Assembly: GCF_019195395.1 (NCBI RefSeq)
Contig: NZ_CP078067.1
Location: forward strand, 1,317,783 to 1,381,782
Reading direction: 5' to 3'
Origin: Kaistella faecalis
GTDB lineage: Bacteria; Bacteroidota; Bacteroidia; Flavobacteriales; Weeksellaceae
Length of the DNA stretch: 64,000 bases
The position numbers were made by a program, and so were the translations under genes. Of the stretch, positions 25,293-34,379 are shown in pieces (positions within the stretch are counted from its first letter, which is position 1; the number at the start of each line of letters is the position of its first letter). The notes under the pieces were generated by a model. That model did no database searches. It was not told the origin of the DNA and saw only the letters and a program-made list of their open reading frames with translations.

Positions 25293-25553
25293 ATGGAAGG
25301 TTTAAAACCAGAAATCCTGCAGGAAATCTGCATCGCAAGAATGCCTTTCGGTAAATACAAAGACACAATAATCGCGGATTTGCCGATCAGCTATCTCGAG
25401 TGGTTTCACCGGCAGGGAATGCCACCCGGTAAACTCGGGATGCAGCTCTCTACCATTTATGAAATTAAAATCAATGGTCTAATGGATCTACTCACGCCAA
25501 TTCGTGGGAAAGTGAATTTTGAAAAACCGAAAAAGCGGGTTTATAAGTTTTAA
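25293..25553 (+). CDS. DUF3820 family protein
   Basis: An 86-aa protein with the DUF3820 signature MPFGKYKDTIIADLPISYLEWFHRQGMPPGKLG, followed by a short basic end. Related domains occur beside exonucleases, so a role in nucleic-acid metabolism is possible but unproven. It follows the transporter by 2 nt, and its 3' end overlaps the 3' end of uvrB by 4 nt on the opposite strand. Confidence 0.85.
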   Translation: MEGLKPEILQEICIARMPFGKYKDTIIADLPISYLEWFHRQGMPPGKLGMQLSTIYEIKINGLMDLLTPIRGKVNFEKPKKRVYKF

Positions 25554-27538
25554 GCTTTCAATGCTGCAATTTCGTCACGTAATTTTGCGGCCTTAATAAA
25601 ATCAAGATTTCTGGCTGCGGCTTCCATCGCTTTTTGTTTTTCGGCGATTAAAACTTCGGCATCCTTACCATAATTGGCTTTTTCTTCGGCAACCTGTTTC
25701 AGGATTTCTTTCTGGGTATATTTTGGATCCGGGAAATCTTTCGATCTTCCGACCAGAATTTCTGAAATTTTCTTGTTTAAAGCTGTCGGAACCAAGCCGT
25801 GTTTTTCGTTGTATTCCATCTGCTTTTCGCGGCGGTAATTGGTTTCGTCAATGGCTTTCTGCATAGAACCGGTAATCTTATCAGCGTACAGAATGGCTTT
25901 TCCATTAACATTTCTTGCAGCTCTACCGATTGTCTGAACCAGTGATCTCCTCGACCGCAACATTCCTTCTTTATCGGCATCTAAAATAGCAACGAGTGAA
26001 ACTTCGGGTAAATCGAGACCTTCCCTCAATAAATTTACGCCGACCAAAACATCGAATAATCCGACCCGTAGATCCTGCATAATCTGAATTCTTTCCAGTG
26101 TCTCTACATCAGAATGAATATAACGCGTTCTGATTCCGAATCTGGTGAAATATTTGGTGAGTTCTTCAGCCATTTTCTTCGTCAAAGTGGTTACCAGAAC
26201 TCTTTCATCAATCTCGGTCCGTTTCTGGATTTCTTCAATTAAATCATCGATCTGGTTTAATGATGGTCTTATATCAATGACAGGATCAAGAAGTCCTGTC
26301 GGGCGAATAATCTGCTCAATATACTCGCCTCCGCTTTTTTCAAGTTCATAATCTGCGGGAGTTGCCGAAACATAAATGACCTGATTCTGCATGGCTTCAA
26401 ATTCCTCAAACTTCAGCGGACGGTTATCCATCGCTGCCGGAAGCCGGAAACCGTGTTCAACCAGAACTTCTTTACGGCTTCTGTCGCCCCCATACATCGC
26501 ATGAACCTGGGGAACAGTTACGTGACTCTCATCAATAACCATAAGGAAATCCTTTGGAAAATAATCAAGAAGGCAGAACGGTCGGGAACCCGGCAACCTT
26601 CCGTCGAAATATCTGGAATAATTCTCAATTCCGCTGCAGTAACCGAGTTCCTTCATCATCTCGAGATCGAGTTCGGTTCTTTCCTGAAGGCGTTTGGCTT
26701 CAAATGGTTTTTCGATTTCATTGAAGAAATCAACCTGTTTCACCATATCATCCTGGATCTCGCGTATTGCGTTGATCTGTGTTTCTTTGGACGTTACAAA
26801 GAGGTTTGCTGGATAAATATTTATCTCTTCAAACTCGGCCATCACGTTCCCTGAAAGTGGATCGAAACTCTGGATTCTTTCAATCTCATCACCGAAAAAC
26901 TGGATACGGACAGCATTATCGGCATACGCGGGATACACATCGATTACATCGCCTTTCACTCTGAACGTACCTCGGGTAAATTCATTTAAAGTCCTTGCAT
27001 ATAATGCATTAACCAGTTTATGAAGAAAAGCGGTTCTGGTAATTTTTGCATTTTTCTGAACTTCAATCAGGGATTTATTGAATTCCGTCGGATTTCCGAT
27101 GCCGTAAATACACGAAACCGAAGCCACGATTAAAACGTCCCTCCGTCCTGAAAGCAAACTCGCTGAAGCAGAAAGTCTGAGTTTCTCCACTTCTTCATTA
27201 ATCGAAAGGTCTTTTTCAATATAAGTATTCGTCGAAGCGATAAATGCTTCGGGCTGGTAATAGTCGTAATAACTCACAAAATATTCTACCGCGTTCTCAG
27301 GAAAAAATTCTTTGAACTCCATGAAAAGCTGTGCCGCCAGAGTTTTGTTATGCGCTAATACGATGGTGGGCTTTTGAACTTCCTGCACAACATTGGCAAC
27401 GGTAAAGGTCTTTCCAGAACCGGTAACACCAAGGAGTGTCTGGTACTTTTCGCCAATTTCAATGCCTTTGACCAGTTTTTCAATGGCTTGTGGCTGGTCG
27501 CCGGTCGGTTTATATTCTGATTGAAGTTTGAACTGCAT
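25550..27538 (-). CDS. uvrB: Excinuclease ABC subunit B
   Basis: The damage-verifying helicase-like subunit of UvrABC nucleotide excision repair. At 662 aa the length is standard. Motifs: Walker A LGVTGSGKTFTVANV near residue 38, the beta-hairpin region YDYYQPEAFIAST, DESHVTVPQVHAMYGGDRSRKE, helicase motif VGVNLLREGLDLPEVSLVAI, QTIGRAARN, and a C-terminal UVR domain (EKQKAMEAAARNLDFIKAAKLRDEI) that binds UvrA or UvrC. A single gene, convergent with DUF3820. Confidence 0.98.
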   Translation of the reverse strand: MQFKLQSEYKPTGDQPQAIEKLVKGIEIGEKYQTLLGVTGSGKTFTVANVVQEVQKPTIVLAHNKTLAAQLFMEFKEFFPENAVEYFVSYYDYYQPEAFIASTNTYIEKDLSINEEVEKLRLSASASLLSGRRDVLIVASVSCIYGIGNPTEFNKSLIEVQKNAKITRTAFLHKLVNALYARTLNEFTRGTFRVKGDVIDVYPAYADNAVRIQFFGDEIERIQSFDPLSGNVMAEFEEINIYPANLFVTSKETQINAIREIQDDMVKQVDFFNEIEKPFEAKRLQERTELDLEMMKELGYCSGIENYSRYFDGRLPGSRPFCLLDYFPKDFLMVIDESHVTVPQVHAMYGGDRSRKEVLVEHGFRLPAAMDNRPLKFEEFEAMQNQVIYVSATPADYELEKSGGEYIEQIIRPTGLLDPVIDIRPSLNQIDDLIEEIQKRTEIDERVLVTTLTKKMAEELTKYFTRFGIRTRYIHSDVETLERIQIMQDLRVGLFDVLVGVNLLREGLDLPEVSLVAILDADKEGMLRSRRSLVQTIGRAARNVNGKAILYADKITGSMQKAIDETNYRREKQMEYNEKHGLVPTALNKKISEILVGRSKDFPDPKYTQKEILKQVAEEKANYGKDAEVLIAEKQKAMEAAARNLDFIKAAKLRDEIAALKA

Positions 27539-27595
27539 AATTTGGATATGAATGTCACATCTAATAATGTGATTTACAAAAATACAAAAAACAAA

Positions 27596-27614
27596 AGAGC
27601 AGGAATTCTGCTCT
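27596..27614 (-). terminator. Terminator of the S41 protease gene
   Basis: A 7-bp stem, AGAGCAG (27596-27602) with CTGCTCT (27608-27614), followed on the minus strand by T-rich sequence, 18 nt past the stop. Confidence 0.75.
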
Positions 27615-27631
27615 ATTAATTATGATGCAAA

Positions 27632-29122
27632 TTATTTTCTGTTTTTTGAAAAGCTTTCAAAGTCCTCAATTACGAGTCCATTACCTTCATTTCCAGGCTG
27701 AAAGCGAATGTTTCTGTTACTGTAAATTACAGGAATTTCCGCGATTTTTGAGATTGTTTGCCCACTAATCAGTTCCAGAGCTTTTTTAAGTTCGGGATCT
27801 GATACATTTCCGAATTCCTTGATGTTATTAATGGCCTGGAAAGGATTTATTGCGTACGTCGGTAGAATTCCACCTGATGGATTTGGGTCCCTGTCCTTGT
27901 TGTAATAAGAAAAAGTAATAGGCTGAAGCTTCCAGTTGTGCGAAGTATTTCTGGTGGCGTATGATGTAAAATCTGATGCGGGCGAGTCATAAAGCGTTAT
28001 AGAACCGACAAATTTCCCGTAAGTTTCGTTACCGATGGTAGTCACAGGAACATATTTGTTGAGACTGCTGACCGTAAGTTCACTTGCTGAAGCTGTTTGA
28101 AAAGAAACCAAAACATAAATTCTGCTCAGGTTGAGACTGTTTACGTTTTGCTGCCCAGTCTGTTCGGGATGACCGTTGACCACATTATATGTTTTCACGG
28201 TGTTGGTTAAATAATCCATTCCGTCTTCATCGTTATGTTTCGCGTTAAAATCCAAATAAACGTAGGGTTGGCCCGTATAATTACCGTTTACCATCTGCGC
28301 GAGCGCTGTTGCGGTTTCCAGAGATCCACCACCATTGTAGCGCAGATCCAGTACCAATTCTGTAATTCCGTCGGCTTTCATTGTCGCAAAAGCAGCGTTC
28401 AGCTCATCGTTGTAATCTGATTTAAAACCGTTATAAACGAGGTATCCTATATTTTTCCCGCCGTAATTATATTTTTTATAGAAAGCAACAGGGTTTTCAT
28501 CAATATTTGTTTTGGTGATACTGATGTTCTCCGCTCTGTCCGTTGTGACCAAAGCCGAAGATGTCATCACCGCAGTTGCTGCCCTGGTAAGCGTGAATTG
28601 ATCCTGCGAAAGCTGCGAGTAGTTACTCAATGTTAAAGGGGCGCCATTCACTTTAGTAATGATATCTCCACGTATAATTCCTGCACTAGCCGCCGGAGAC
28701 CCTGGAACGACGTAATTTACGAGGGCTACAGCCGAGGTATTGGTATTGTCTTTCGGATACACGGCATAATCAAATCCCGAAATCTTTTCTACCTCTGCGA
28801 CCCGCGATGCCTGCATTATCGTATTATTATTTTCGATCCACGAAAAACGGTCGGTATTGCCGTAATCGTATAACAGACTGTAGAACAATCCGTCGGGAGT
28901 TTTCGAGTTGATAAAAGGTAAATATTCGGCAGAGTTTTTGAAGTTATCTGCTAATTTAGGAACATTGGGTTGCCAATAATACCATGAATTCATGGCCTTC
29001 CATACAAAATCATTTACAGAATTCGTTTCTGTATTGGGTGCGGGCACACGATCGTTATCGCGGGAGCACGATACAAGAAGTAAAGTAACAAAGGTAAATC
29101 CTGATAATATCTTAGTGTTCAT
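27632..29122 (-). CDS. S41 family C-terminal-processing-type protease, lipoprotein
   Basis: I take the ATG at 29122 (MNTKILSGFTF), giving 496 aa with a lipobox ending LLVSC (Cys19). A PDZ domain follows (VVPGSPAASAGIIRGDIITKVNGAPL). The peptidase S41 domain then carries LDLRYNGGGSLETA, the nucleophile region SFQTASASELT and the lysine in NETYGKFVGS. These are the Ser/Lys dyad features of CtpA-like proteases. It is probably anchored to a membrane facing the periplasm. Divergent from a small lipoprotein gene. Confidence 0.87.
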   Translation of the reverse strand: MNTKILSGFTFVTLLLVSCSRDNDRVPAPNTETNSVNDFVWKAMNSWYYWQPNVPKLADNFKNSAEYLPFINSKTPDGLFYSLLYDYGNTDRFSWIENNNTIMQASRVAEVEKISGFDYAVYPKDNTNTSAVALVNYVVPGSPAASAGIIRGDIITKVNGAPLTLSNYSQLSQDQFTLTRAATAVMTSSALVTTDRAENISITKTNIDENPVAFYKKYNYGGKNIGYLVYNGFKSDYNDELNAAFATMKADGITELVLDLRYNGGGSLETATALAQMVNGNYTGQPYVYLDFNAKHNDEDGMDYLTNTVKTYNVVNGHPEQTGQQNVNSLNLSRIYVLVSFQTASASELTVSSLNKYVPVTTIGNETYGKFVGSITLYDSPASDFTSYATRNTSHNWKLQPITFSYYNKDRDPNPSGGILPTYAINPFQAINNIKEFGNVSDPELKKALELISGQTISKIAEIPVIYSNRNIRFQPGNEGNGLVIEDFESFSKNRK

Positions 29123-29137
29123 TTGTTTTATTATTAA

Positions 29138-29145
29138 TATTTTTG
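29138..29145 (+). promoter_or_regulatory. Promoter -7 element of the small lipoprotein gene
   Basis: TATTTTTG matches TAnnTTTG and is 23 nt before the ATG at 29169. It lies in the 46-bp gap between divergent genes. Confidence 0.55.
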
Positions 29146-29168
29146 AGTTAAACCTAAAACGGATAAAT

Positions 29169-29549
29169 ATGAAAATCAATATATTAGCCCCGGCAATTTT
29201 AGTAAGTATATCTGGTCTAATTTCAATGTCGTGTACTGCAAACCAGCTGCCAAAAGTTACTGAGCCAATGTATCAGTCTTATGATTCCGCGGGTGAGAAA
29301 GGCTATGATGTAAGTTTCGGATTATCTCATGATTCTATTCCAGCAACTTCCATCGTTATTAACAGAATTCAACAGAAAATTTCGGCAGACGATAAAGTCG
29401 GATTAAAATATAGGATCAACGTGATTTCACAATCCAGAAAGATTCTGGGTTTCAAACCGATGATTACAGATAAGGAAAACGGCATTTTTTTCCGGAGTGA
29501 CACCGCTGAAATTTTCAAACCGGTAGATTTTAAACTGCGGCAGAAATAG
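29169..29549 (+). CDS. Hypothetical lipoprotein
   Basis: A 126-aa protein. The ATG at 29169 is chosen because it begins a clean lipoprotein signal (MKINILAPAILV..., lipobox SMSC with Cys22) and lies just after a promoter element; the longer frame runs back into the divergent S41 gene. The mature part is a small mixed alpha/beta protein with no motif I recognise. It precedes the sugar dehydrogenase gene by 61 nt and may be co-transcribed with it. Confidence 0.7.
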   Translation: MKINILAPAILVSISGLISMSCTANQLPKVTEPMYQSYDSAGEKGYDVSFGLSHDSIPATSIVINRIQQKISADDKVGLKYRINVISQSRKILGFKPMITDKENGIFFRSDTAEIFKPVDFKLRQK

Positions 29550-29610
29550 CCATTTCGAAGGCGTAATTCTTTATCTTGAAGCATAAAATACAATAACAAA
29601 CATCACCATT

Positions 29611-30843
29611 ATGAAACATTTATCCATTAAAACCCTTTCATTACTGAGTGCCATCCTCTTGGTCTCGTGTAGTGGGAATTCAAAAACAACGGTAGCAGCA
29701 CAGGAAACCTCCGTCAACGGAACATTAGCAAACCCCGAAACCGCAGATAAAAATTCTCCGGAATATCAGCCTGCCTTCGAAGGGCAGACAAGGGTTCAGG
29801 GAGTAAAAACCTCTACAGCATATAATGTAGAAGTGATCAACTCAGATTTACATAAGCCATGGGGAATTATCAATTTACCTGACGGAAGATTTCTGATTAC
29901 CTCAAAAACAGGTCACCTTAACATTGTGTCCGCAGACGGAAAAACAATCTCAAAAGTTGAGGGACTGCCTAAAGTTGATGCTAAAGGTCAGGGAGGTTTA
30001 TTAGATGTGGCTTTAGATCCTGATTTTCAAAATAACAAAATGATTTACTGGACATTTTCGGAACCCGTTTCAGGCGGAAATCATACCGCTGTCGCAAAGG
30101 GTAAACTTTCTGCTGATGAGAAACGGATTGAAAACCCTTCTGTGATATTCCGCGCGACACCAACTTATGATGGTGATAAGCATTACGGAAGCCGCCTGGA
30201 GTTCGATAAAGACGGCCATCTTTTTGTAAGTACGGGCGAACGTTCGGATCTGGAAACGAGGCCTTACGCGCAGAAACAGGATTCTTACTTAGGGAAAATT
30301 TTAAAAATTACCAAAGACGGCAAACCTGCTCCCGGAAATCCACAAATTGCGGGATGGAAACCTGAGATTTATTCTACAGGACACCGAAATCCTCAGGGAA
30401 TGGCGATCGATGTAAAAGGACAGATTTGGGATGCAGAGATGGGACCGCGCGGAGGTGACGAAATCAACTTAATTCAGCCCGGAAAAAATTATGGTTGGGG
30501 TGATGTGACTTACGGAATCGAGTACAGCGGCAAAAAAATCAATAACGGAACTACACAAAAAGCCGGCACAGAGCAACCTGTGTATTATTGGGATCCTTCA
30601 ATTTCGATGAGCGGAATCACTTTCTACACGGGCAATATCGAAGAGTGGAAAAACAATATGATGATTGGATGCCTCAGCGGAGAAAAAATCATCAGACTCG
30701 TGATCGAGAATAATAAAGTAGTTGGCGAAGAATGGTTGCTTACCGATAAAAATGACAGAATAAGAGACGTACTGAACGGACAGGACGGAAATCTGTATGC
30801 AGTTTCCGACAGCGGAAAACTTTACAGGATTTCAAAGAAATAG
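29611..30843 (+). CDS. PQQ-dependent aldose sugar dehydrogenase-like lipoprotein
   Basis: A 410-aa protein with a lipobox ILLVSC (Cys20). The catalytic domain is a six-bladed beta-propeller of the glucose/sorbosone dehydrogenase family (soluble aldose sugar dehydrogenase, YliI-like). Signature segments are LHKPWGIINLPDGRFLITSKTG, GQGGLLDVALDPDF, YGSRLEFDKDGHLFVSTGERSD, GHRNPQGMAID, EMGPRGGDEINLI and GKNYGWGDVTYG. The enzyme oxidises sugars in the periplasm using PQQ. No pqq genes are present, so the cofactor may be imported or made elsewhere. Confidence 0.88.
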   Translation: MKHLSIKTLSLLSAILLVSCSGNSKTTVAAQETSVNGTLANPETADKNSPEYQPAFEGQTRVQGVKTSTAYNVEVINSDLHKPWGIINLPDGRFLITSKTGHLNIVSADGKTISKVEGLPKVDAKGQGGLLDVALDPDFQNNKMIYWTFSEPVSGGNHTAVAKGKLSADEKRIENPSVIFRATPTYDGDKHYGSRLEFDKDGHLFVSTGERSDLETRPYAQKQDSYLGKILKITKDGKPAPGNPQIAGWKPEIYSTGHRNPQGMAIDVKGQIWDAEMGPRGGDEINLIQPGKNYGWGDVTYGIEYSGKKINNGTTQKAGTEQPVYYWDPSISMSGITFYTGNIEEWKNNMMIGCLSGEKIIRLVIENNKVVGEEWLLTDKNDRIRDVLNGQDGNLYAVSDSGKLYRISKK

Positions 30844-30862
30844 ATAGACTTTTCAATATTAG

Positions 30863-30889
30863 AAAACCCTGACTTCTGCTCAGGGTTTT
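30863..30889 (+). terminator. Terminator shared by convergent genes
   Basis: A 10-bp stem AAAACCCTGA (30863-30872) with TCAGGGTTTT (30880-30889) is followed by T-rich sequence on the plus strand. The stop codon of the convergent gene begins at the next base. Confidence 0.85.
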
Positions 30890-31402
30890 TTAATTTTCTA
30901 AATAAACGAGCTCCGGTCCGAAATTCTCCTCTAAGCTGGTAAGGAGTTTGGCTGTTTTGGTTTTAACGAAAAGTTTCTCAACGAAAAAATTAGTTTCGAA
31001 GAATTGTCGATGAATCCCCGGAAGTAATTCCATGAAAAGATCCATTCCCACTTGATTATTATGGAGATCCATTTTCTTTTCCAATGGCTTGTTGGGGAAG
31101 AGTTCTTCGTGCAGGTCGGTCATCCTTTTGCAGAAATCCAAAGATTTTTCCGGAGAGGATATTTTGCAGCAATACATCATGATTAAACACGTCCAAAGTG
31201 CATGGCGGTAAGCATTTCCGATTCCGCTGTTGGAGTTGGTTTTAGGAAAATGCTGCTGTGCAAGTGAGAAGCTTTTTACCGTTGCATAAAAAGCCAGTAA
31301 AGAGAACAACGGATGCGGTACAGTAAGCCTCAGAAGTTTTAGAACTTTTGTGAAACTCAGTGTCCGCAATGTGTTTAATAATATGACAGTTATCCTTTTC
31401 AT
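30890..31402 (-). CDS. DUF6973-like hypothetical protein
   Basis: A 170-aa, mostly helical, basic protein. Two conserved-looking blocks, GNAYRHALWTCLIMMY (about residues 62-77) and DLHNNQVGMDLF (about 112-123), resemble the N-x-x-RHA ... D-x-x-NN-x-x-G pattern of DUF6973-type domains. Their His, Asp and Asn residues could form a metal or hydrolase site; this is inference. The N-terminus is hydrophobic and basic, with no clean signal peptide. It is downstream of accD on the same strand, separated by a modest hairpin at 31407-31432. Confidence 0.55.
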   Translation of the reverse strand: MKRITVILLNTLRTLSFTKVLKLLRLTVPHPLFSLLAFYATVKSFSLAQQHFPKTNSNSGIGNAYRHALWTCLIMMYCCKISSPEKSLDFCKRMTDLHEELFPNKPLEKKMDLHNNQVGMDLFMELLPGIHRQFFETNFFVEKLFVKTKTAKLLTSLEENFGPELVYLEN

Positions 31403-31453
31403 ATAGAAATCTCCCCTGAAGAGGAGAGATTTTTATTATTTTTAAAATATTAC

Positions 31454-32302
31454 TTAGTGAACAAGAAGTTTCACTGTTTTTGAAACCTTCTCTTTGATTT
31501 CTTTACGCTTTACAATAAAGTCTACGAAACCTTTCTCCTGTAAAAATTCAGAAGTTTGGAAACCTTCAGGTAAATCTTTACCAATCGTTTCGCGGATTAC
31601 CCGTGGACCTGCAAAGCCGATCAGCGCTCCGGGTTCAGCCATAATAATATCGGCAGTCATTGCGAAAGAAGCGGTAATTCCTCCAAAAGTGGGATCGCAT
31701 AGATAGGCGATATACAACAATCCTTCTTCAGAAAGCTGCGCCAATTTTGCCTGTACTTTCGCCAACTGCATCAGGGAATAAGTAGCCTCCTGCATTCTTG
31801 CCCCACCTGACTGGCAGATGATCATATAAGGAAGTCGGTGCTCAATGCAGTAATCAACAGCACGACGGATTTTTTCGCCCATCACAGATCCTAATGACCC
31901 GCCGATAAATGCAAAATCCATACATGAAATCACGATCTTTTCACCGTTTACTGTTCCGACAGCATTCCGGATGGAATCGGTTAATTTGGTTTTGGATTTC
32001 ACCTCTTTCAAACGGTCTGTGTAAGATTTGGTATCCTTAAAATTAAGCATATCCACACTTTCCACATCCGCATTAAGTTCCTGGTACTTATTGTCATCAA
32101 AAAGAATGGAGAAAAACTCGTTACTGCCGATTCTTACATGAAAACCGTCTTCCGGAGACACGTAATTATTAGCTTTAAGTTCCTCATGTTCAATGATTTT
32201 ACCTGTCGGCGTCTGATGCCAAAGTCCTTTAGGCACATCTTTTTTATCTTCTGTAGACGTGGTGATGTTTTTTGTTTTTCTTTTAAACCAGTCGAATGCC
32301 AT
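31454..32302 (-). CDS. accD: Acetyl-CoA carboxylase carboxyltransferase subunit beta
   Basis: The beta subunit of the carboxyltransferase that moves CO2 from biotin to acetyl-CoA in fatty-acid synthesis. The ATG at 32302 ([13 protein letters not shown]) is preferred to 32332, which falls inside the fbaA terminator stem. This gives 282 aa. The crotonase-fold core is intact: [59 protein letters not shown]. The N-terminal zinc ribbon is missing its four cysteines: the region reads [17 protein letters not shown]. accA is not in the window. Confidence 0.95.
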   Translation of the reverse strand: MAFDWFKRKTKNITTSTEDKKDVPKGLWHQTPTGKIIEHEELKANNYVSPEDGFHVRIGSNEFFSILFDDNKYQELNADVESVDMLNFKDTKSYTDRLKEVKSKTKLTDSIRNAVGTVNGEKIVISCMDFAFIGGSLGSVMGEKIRRAVDYCIEHRLPYMIICQSGGARMQEATYSLMQLAKVQAKLAQLSEEGLLYIAYLCDPTFGGITASFAMTADIIMAEPGALIGFAGPRVIRETIGKDLPEGFQTSEFLQEKGFVDFIVKRKEIKEKVSKTVKLLVH

Positions 32303-32325
32303 TTGCTGAGTATTTATTTGAAAAG

Positions 32326-32359
32326 AAACCATGTATTACCATTGGATAATACATGGTTT
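32326..32359 (-). terminator. fbaA terminator
   Basis: A 13-bp perfect stem (32326-32338 with 32347-32359) lies just past the fbaA stop, with TTCTTTT following on the minus strand. It overlaps the longer possible accD start, arguing for the shorter one. Confidence 0.82.
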
Positions 32360-32371
32360 AAAATTCTATTT

Positions 32372-33439
32372 TTATAAAGTATTTACGTTGTTAAGGTCTT
32401 CAAACGCCTGAACCAATCTCGTAGAGAAAGTTTCTTCACCTTTTCTAACCCAAACTCTTGGGTCATAATATTTCTTGTTCGGTTTGTCGTCTCCATCCGG
32501 ATTTCCAATCTGCGCTTTCAGATATTCCACATTGGTCACCATATAATCTCTGATTCCTTCTGTATAAGCGAACTGAAGATCTGTATCAATGTTCATTTTT
32601 ATTGCGCCGTAGCTGATTGCTTCTCTGATTTCTTCAACAGAAGAGCCCGATCCACCGTGGAATACAAAGTTTACCGGCTTCTCACCAAGATTGAATTTTT
32701 CCTGAACGTATTTCTGAGAATTATCTAAGATTTTCGGCGTCAGTTTTACATTACCCGGTTTGTACACACCATGTACATTACCAAAAGCTGCTGCGATCGT
32801 AAAGTTCGGAGAAATAGCGCTTAATCTTTCATAAGCGTAAGCCACCTCATCGGGTTGAGTGTACAGTTTAGAAGAATCTACTCCGGAATTGTCAACACCA
32901 TCTTCTTCCCCGCCGGTAACGCCCAGTTCTATTTCTAAAGTCATTCCCATTTTCGCCATTCTCTCGAAATATCTGCATGAAACATCCAAATTCTCCTCTA
33001 TCGGCTCTTCAGATAAATCCAACATATGAGATGAGTACAGGGATTTTCCGGTCTGTGCATAAAATTCTTCGTTAGCATCCATCAATCCGTCGATCCAAGG
33101 CAATAATTTCTTCGCGCAGTGGTCGGTATGAAGAATTACAGTCGCGCCGTAAGCTTCTGCCAAAGTATGGATATGTTTTGCACCGGCTACGGCACCTGCA
33201 ATTGCAGCTTTCTGCCCATCATTAGTTAAACCTTTTCCTGCATTAAAAGCGGCACCACCATTAGAAAACTGAATAATTACCGGGGAATTCAATTTTGCTG
33301 CAGTTTCCAAAACAGCATTTACGTTACTGGAACCAATAACGTTTACTGCCGGTAGCGCAAAATTATTTTCTTTAGCATATTCAAAAATGTCGGTAACCAT
33401 TTGACCTGTGGCAACACCTGCCGGAAAACGTCTGCTCAT
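32372..33439 (-). CDS. fbaA: Class II fructose-bisphosphate aldolase
   Basis: A zinc-dependent aldolase that interconverts fructose-1,6-bisphosphate with DHAP and glyceraldehyde-3-phosphate. The 355-aa length and the segments TDHCAKKLLPWIDGL (metal His), LEIELGVTGGEEDGVDN, AAFGNVHGVYKPGNVKL, VFHGGSGSS and MNIDTDLQFAYTEGI are those of class IIA (E. coli FbaA-like) enzymes. It precedes accD, but a strong terminator separates them. Confidence 0.97.
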   Translation of the reverse strand: MSRRFPAGVATGQMVTDIFEYAKENNFALPAVNVIGSSNVNAVLETAAKLNSPVIIQFSNGGAAFNAGKGLTNDGQKAAIAGAVAGAKHIHTLAEAYGATVILHTDHCAKKLLPWIDGLMDANEEFYAQTGKSLYSSHMLDLSEEPIEENLDVSCRYFERMAKMGMTLEIELGVTGGEEDGVDNSGVDSSKLYTQPDEVAYAYERLSAISPNFTIAAAFGNVHGVYKPGNVKLTPKILDNSQKYVQEKFNLGEKPVNFVFHGGSGSSVEEIREAISYGAIKMNIDTDLQFAYTEGIRDYMVTNVEYLKAQIGNPDGDDKPNKKYYDPRVWVRKGEETFSTRLVQAFEDLNNVNTL

Positions 33440-33509
33440 AATATAGTTTTTAATAGATTTTTAACCTGAATTTTAGGTGTGTAAAGTTAATAATTTTATG
33501 CGAAAGATA

Positions 33510-34379
33510 TCAGTTTCTTTTGTCTTTTCCCCAGAGCAATTTCTGGCGGATTGTTTCGTAAAAACTTAAGTTATTAGGGTGAATCAGCAGGATCTGGAAC
33601 TTGGCTTTTCTCAGGATAATTTCCACATCGGTTTCCATATGAATCAGTCTGGAATCCAGAGACAGAGAGTACTGAGGAACCCGGCTTTCTACTTTCAGGC
33701 GTATTTCTACATCATCGTTTACGATTAATGGCCTAACGTTTAGGTTATGCGGTGCAATCGGAGTGATTACAAAATTAGCATTGGTCGGGGTAATAATTGG
33801 TCCGCCGCAACTTAATGAGTATGCCGTAGAACCGGTGGGAGTTGACACTATAACGCCATCGCCCCAGAAAATATTGAGAAATTCGCCATTAATATACGAT
33901 TCTACCGTAATCATTGCGGTGGTTTCTTTGCGCGAAATCGTAATGTCGTTTAAGGCGTAGGGAAAAAACATCGATTTACCCGGCGAAACGATTTCGATGA
34001 CAGAGCGTCGGCTGATTTTCACTTCTCCTTTGAGGATTTCATCGAGTTCCAGAAATACTTCTTCTTTAGTGAAACTTGCAAGAAAACCAAGTCTTCCGGT
34101 ATTTACTCCCACTACTGGGATCTCGAGATCCTGCACAAAAAGTAGAGAATTTACAATAGTACCGTCGCCTCCGAAGGTAAAAAAAAGATCTACTTTTTTC
34201 TCCTTTAAATCTTCTTTGCCGGAAAAGGTTTCGAAAATCTTTGAGAATTGCATGGCGTTGGCCATTTCTTCATAAAGAACCGCTTTCACCCCTCTTTTTT
34301 CGAGTTCTGAAACAAATTTACTCAGGTACAGAAAAGTATCTAAATCGCTTTTTTGAGAATATACTGCTGCCTTCATCAT
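33510..34379 (-). CDS. nadK: NAD kinase
   Basis: Phosphorylates NAD to NADP. A 289-aa protein with the signature FFTFGGDGTIVNSLLFV (GGDG nucleotide motif), VGVNTGRLGFLASF, the NE/D-like ALNDITISRK block and WGDGVIVSTPTGSTAYSLSCGGP. The ATG pair at 34379/34376 makes the exact start uncertain by one codon. It starts directly after the stop of the CBS-domain gene with no gap, so the two are coupled. Confidence 0.95.
   Translation of the reverse strand: MMKAAVYSQKSDLDTFLYLSKFVSELEKRGVKAVLYEEMANAMQFSKIFETFSGKEDLKEKKVDLFFTFGGDGTIVNSLLFVQDLEIPVVGVNTGRLGFLASFTKEEVFLELDEILKGEVKISRRSVIEIVSPGKSMFFPYALNDITISRKETTAMITVESYINGEFLNIFWGDGVIVSTPTGSTAYSLSCGGPIITPTNANFVITPIAPHNLNVRPLIVNDDVEIRLKVESRVPQYSLSLDSRLIHMETDVEIILRKAKFQILLIHPNNLSFYETIRQKLLWGKDKRN

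Noticed and set aside
32303-32332. Longer AccD start at 32332
   Set aside because: It falls inside the stem of the fbaA terminator, and the family start MAFDWFKRK lies at 32302.
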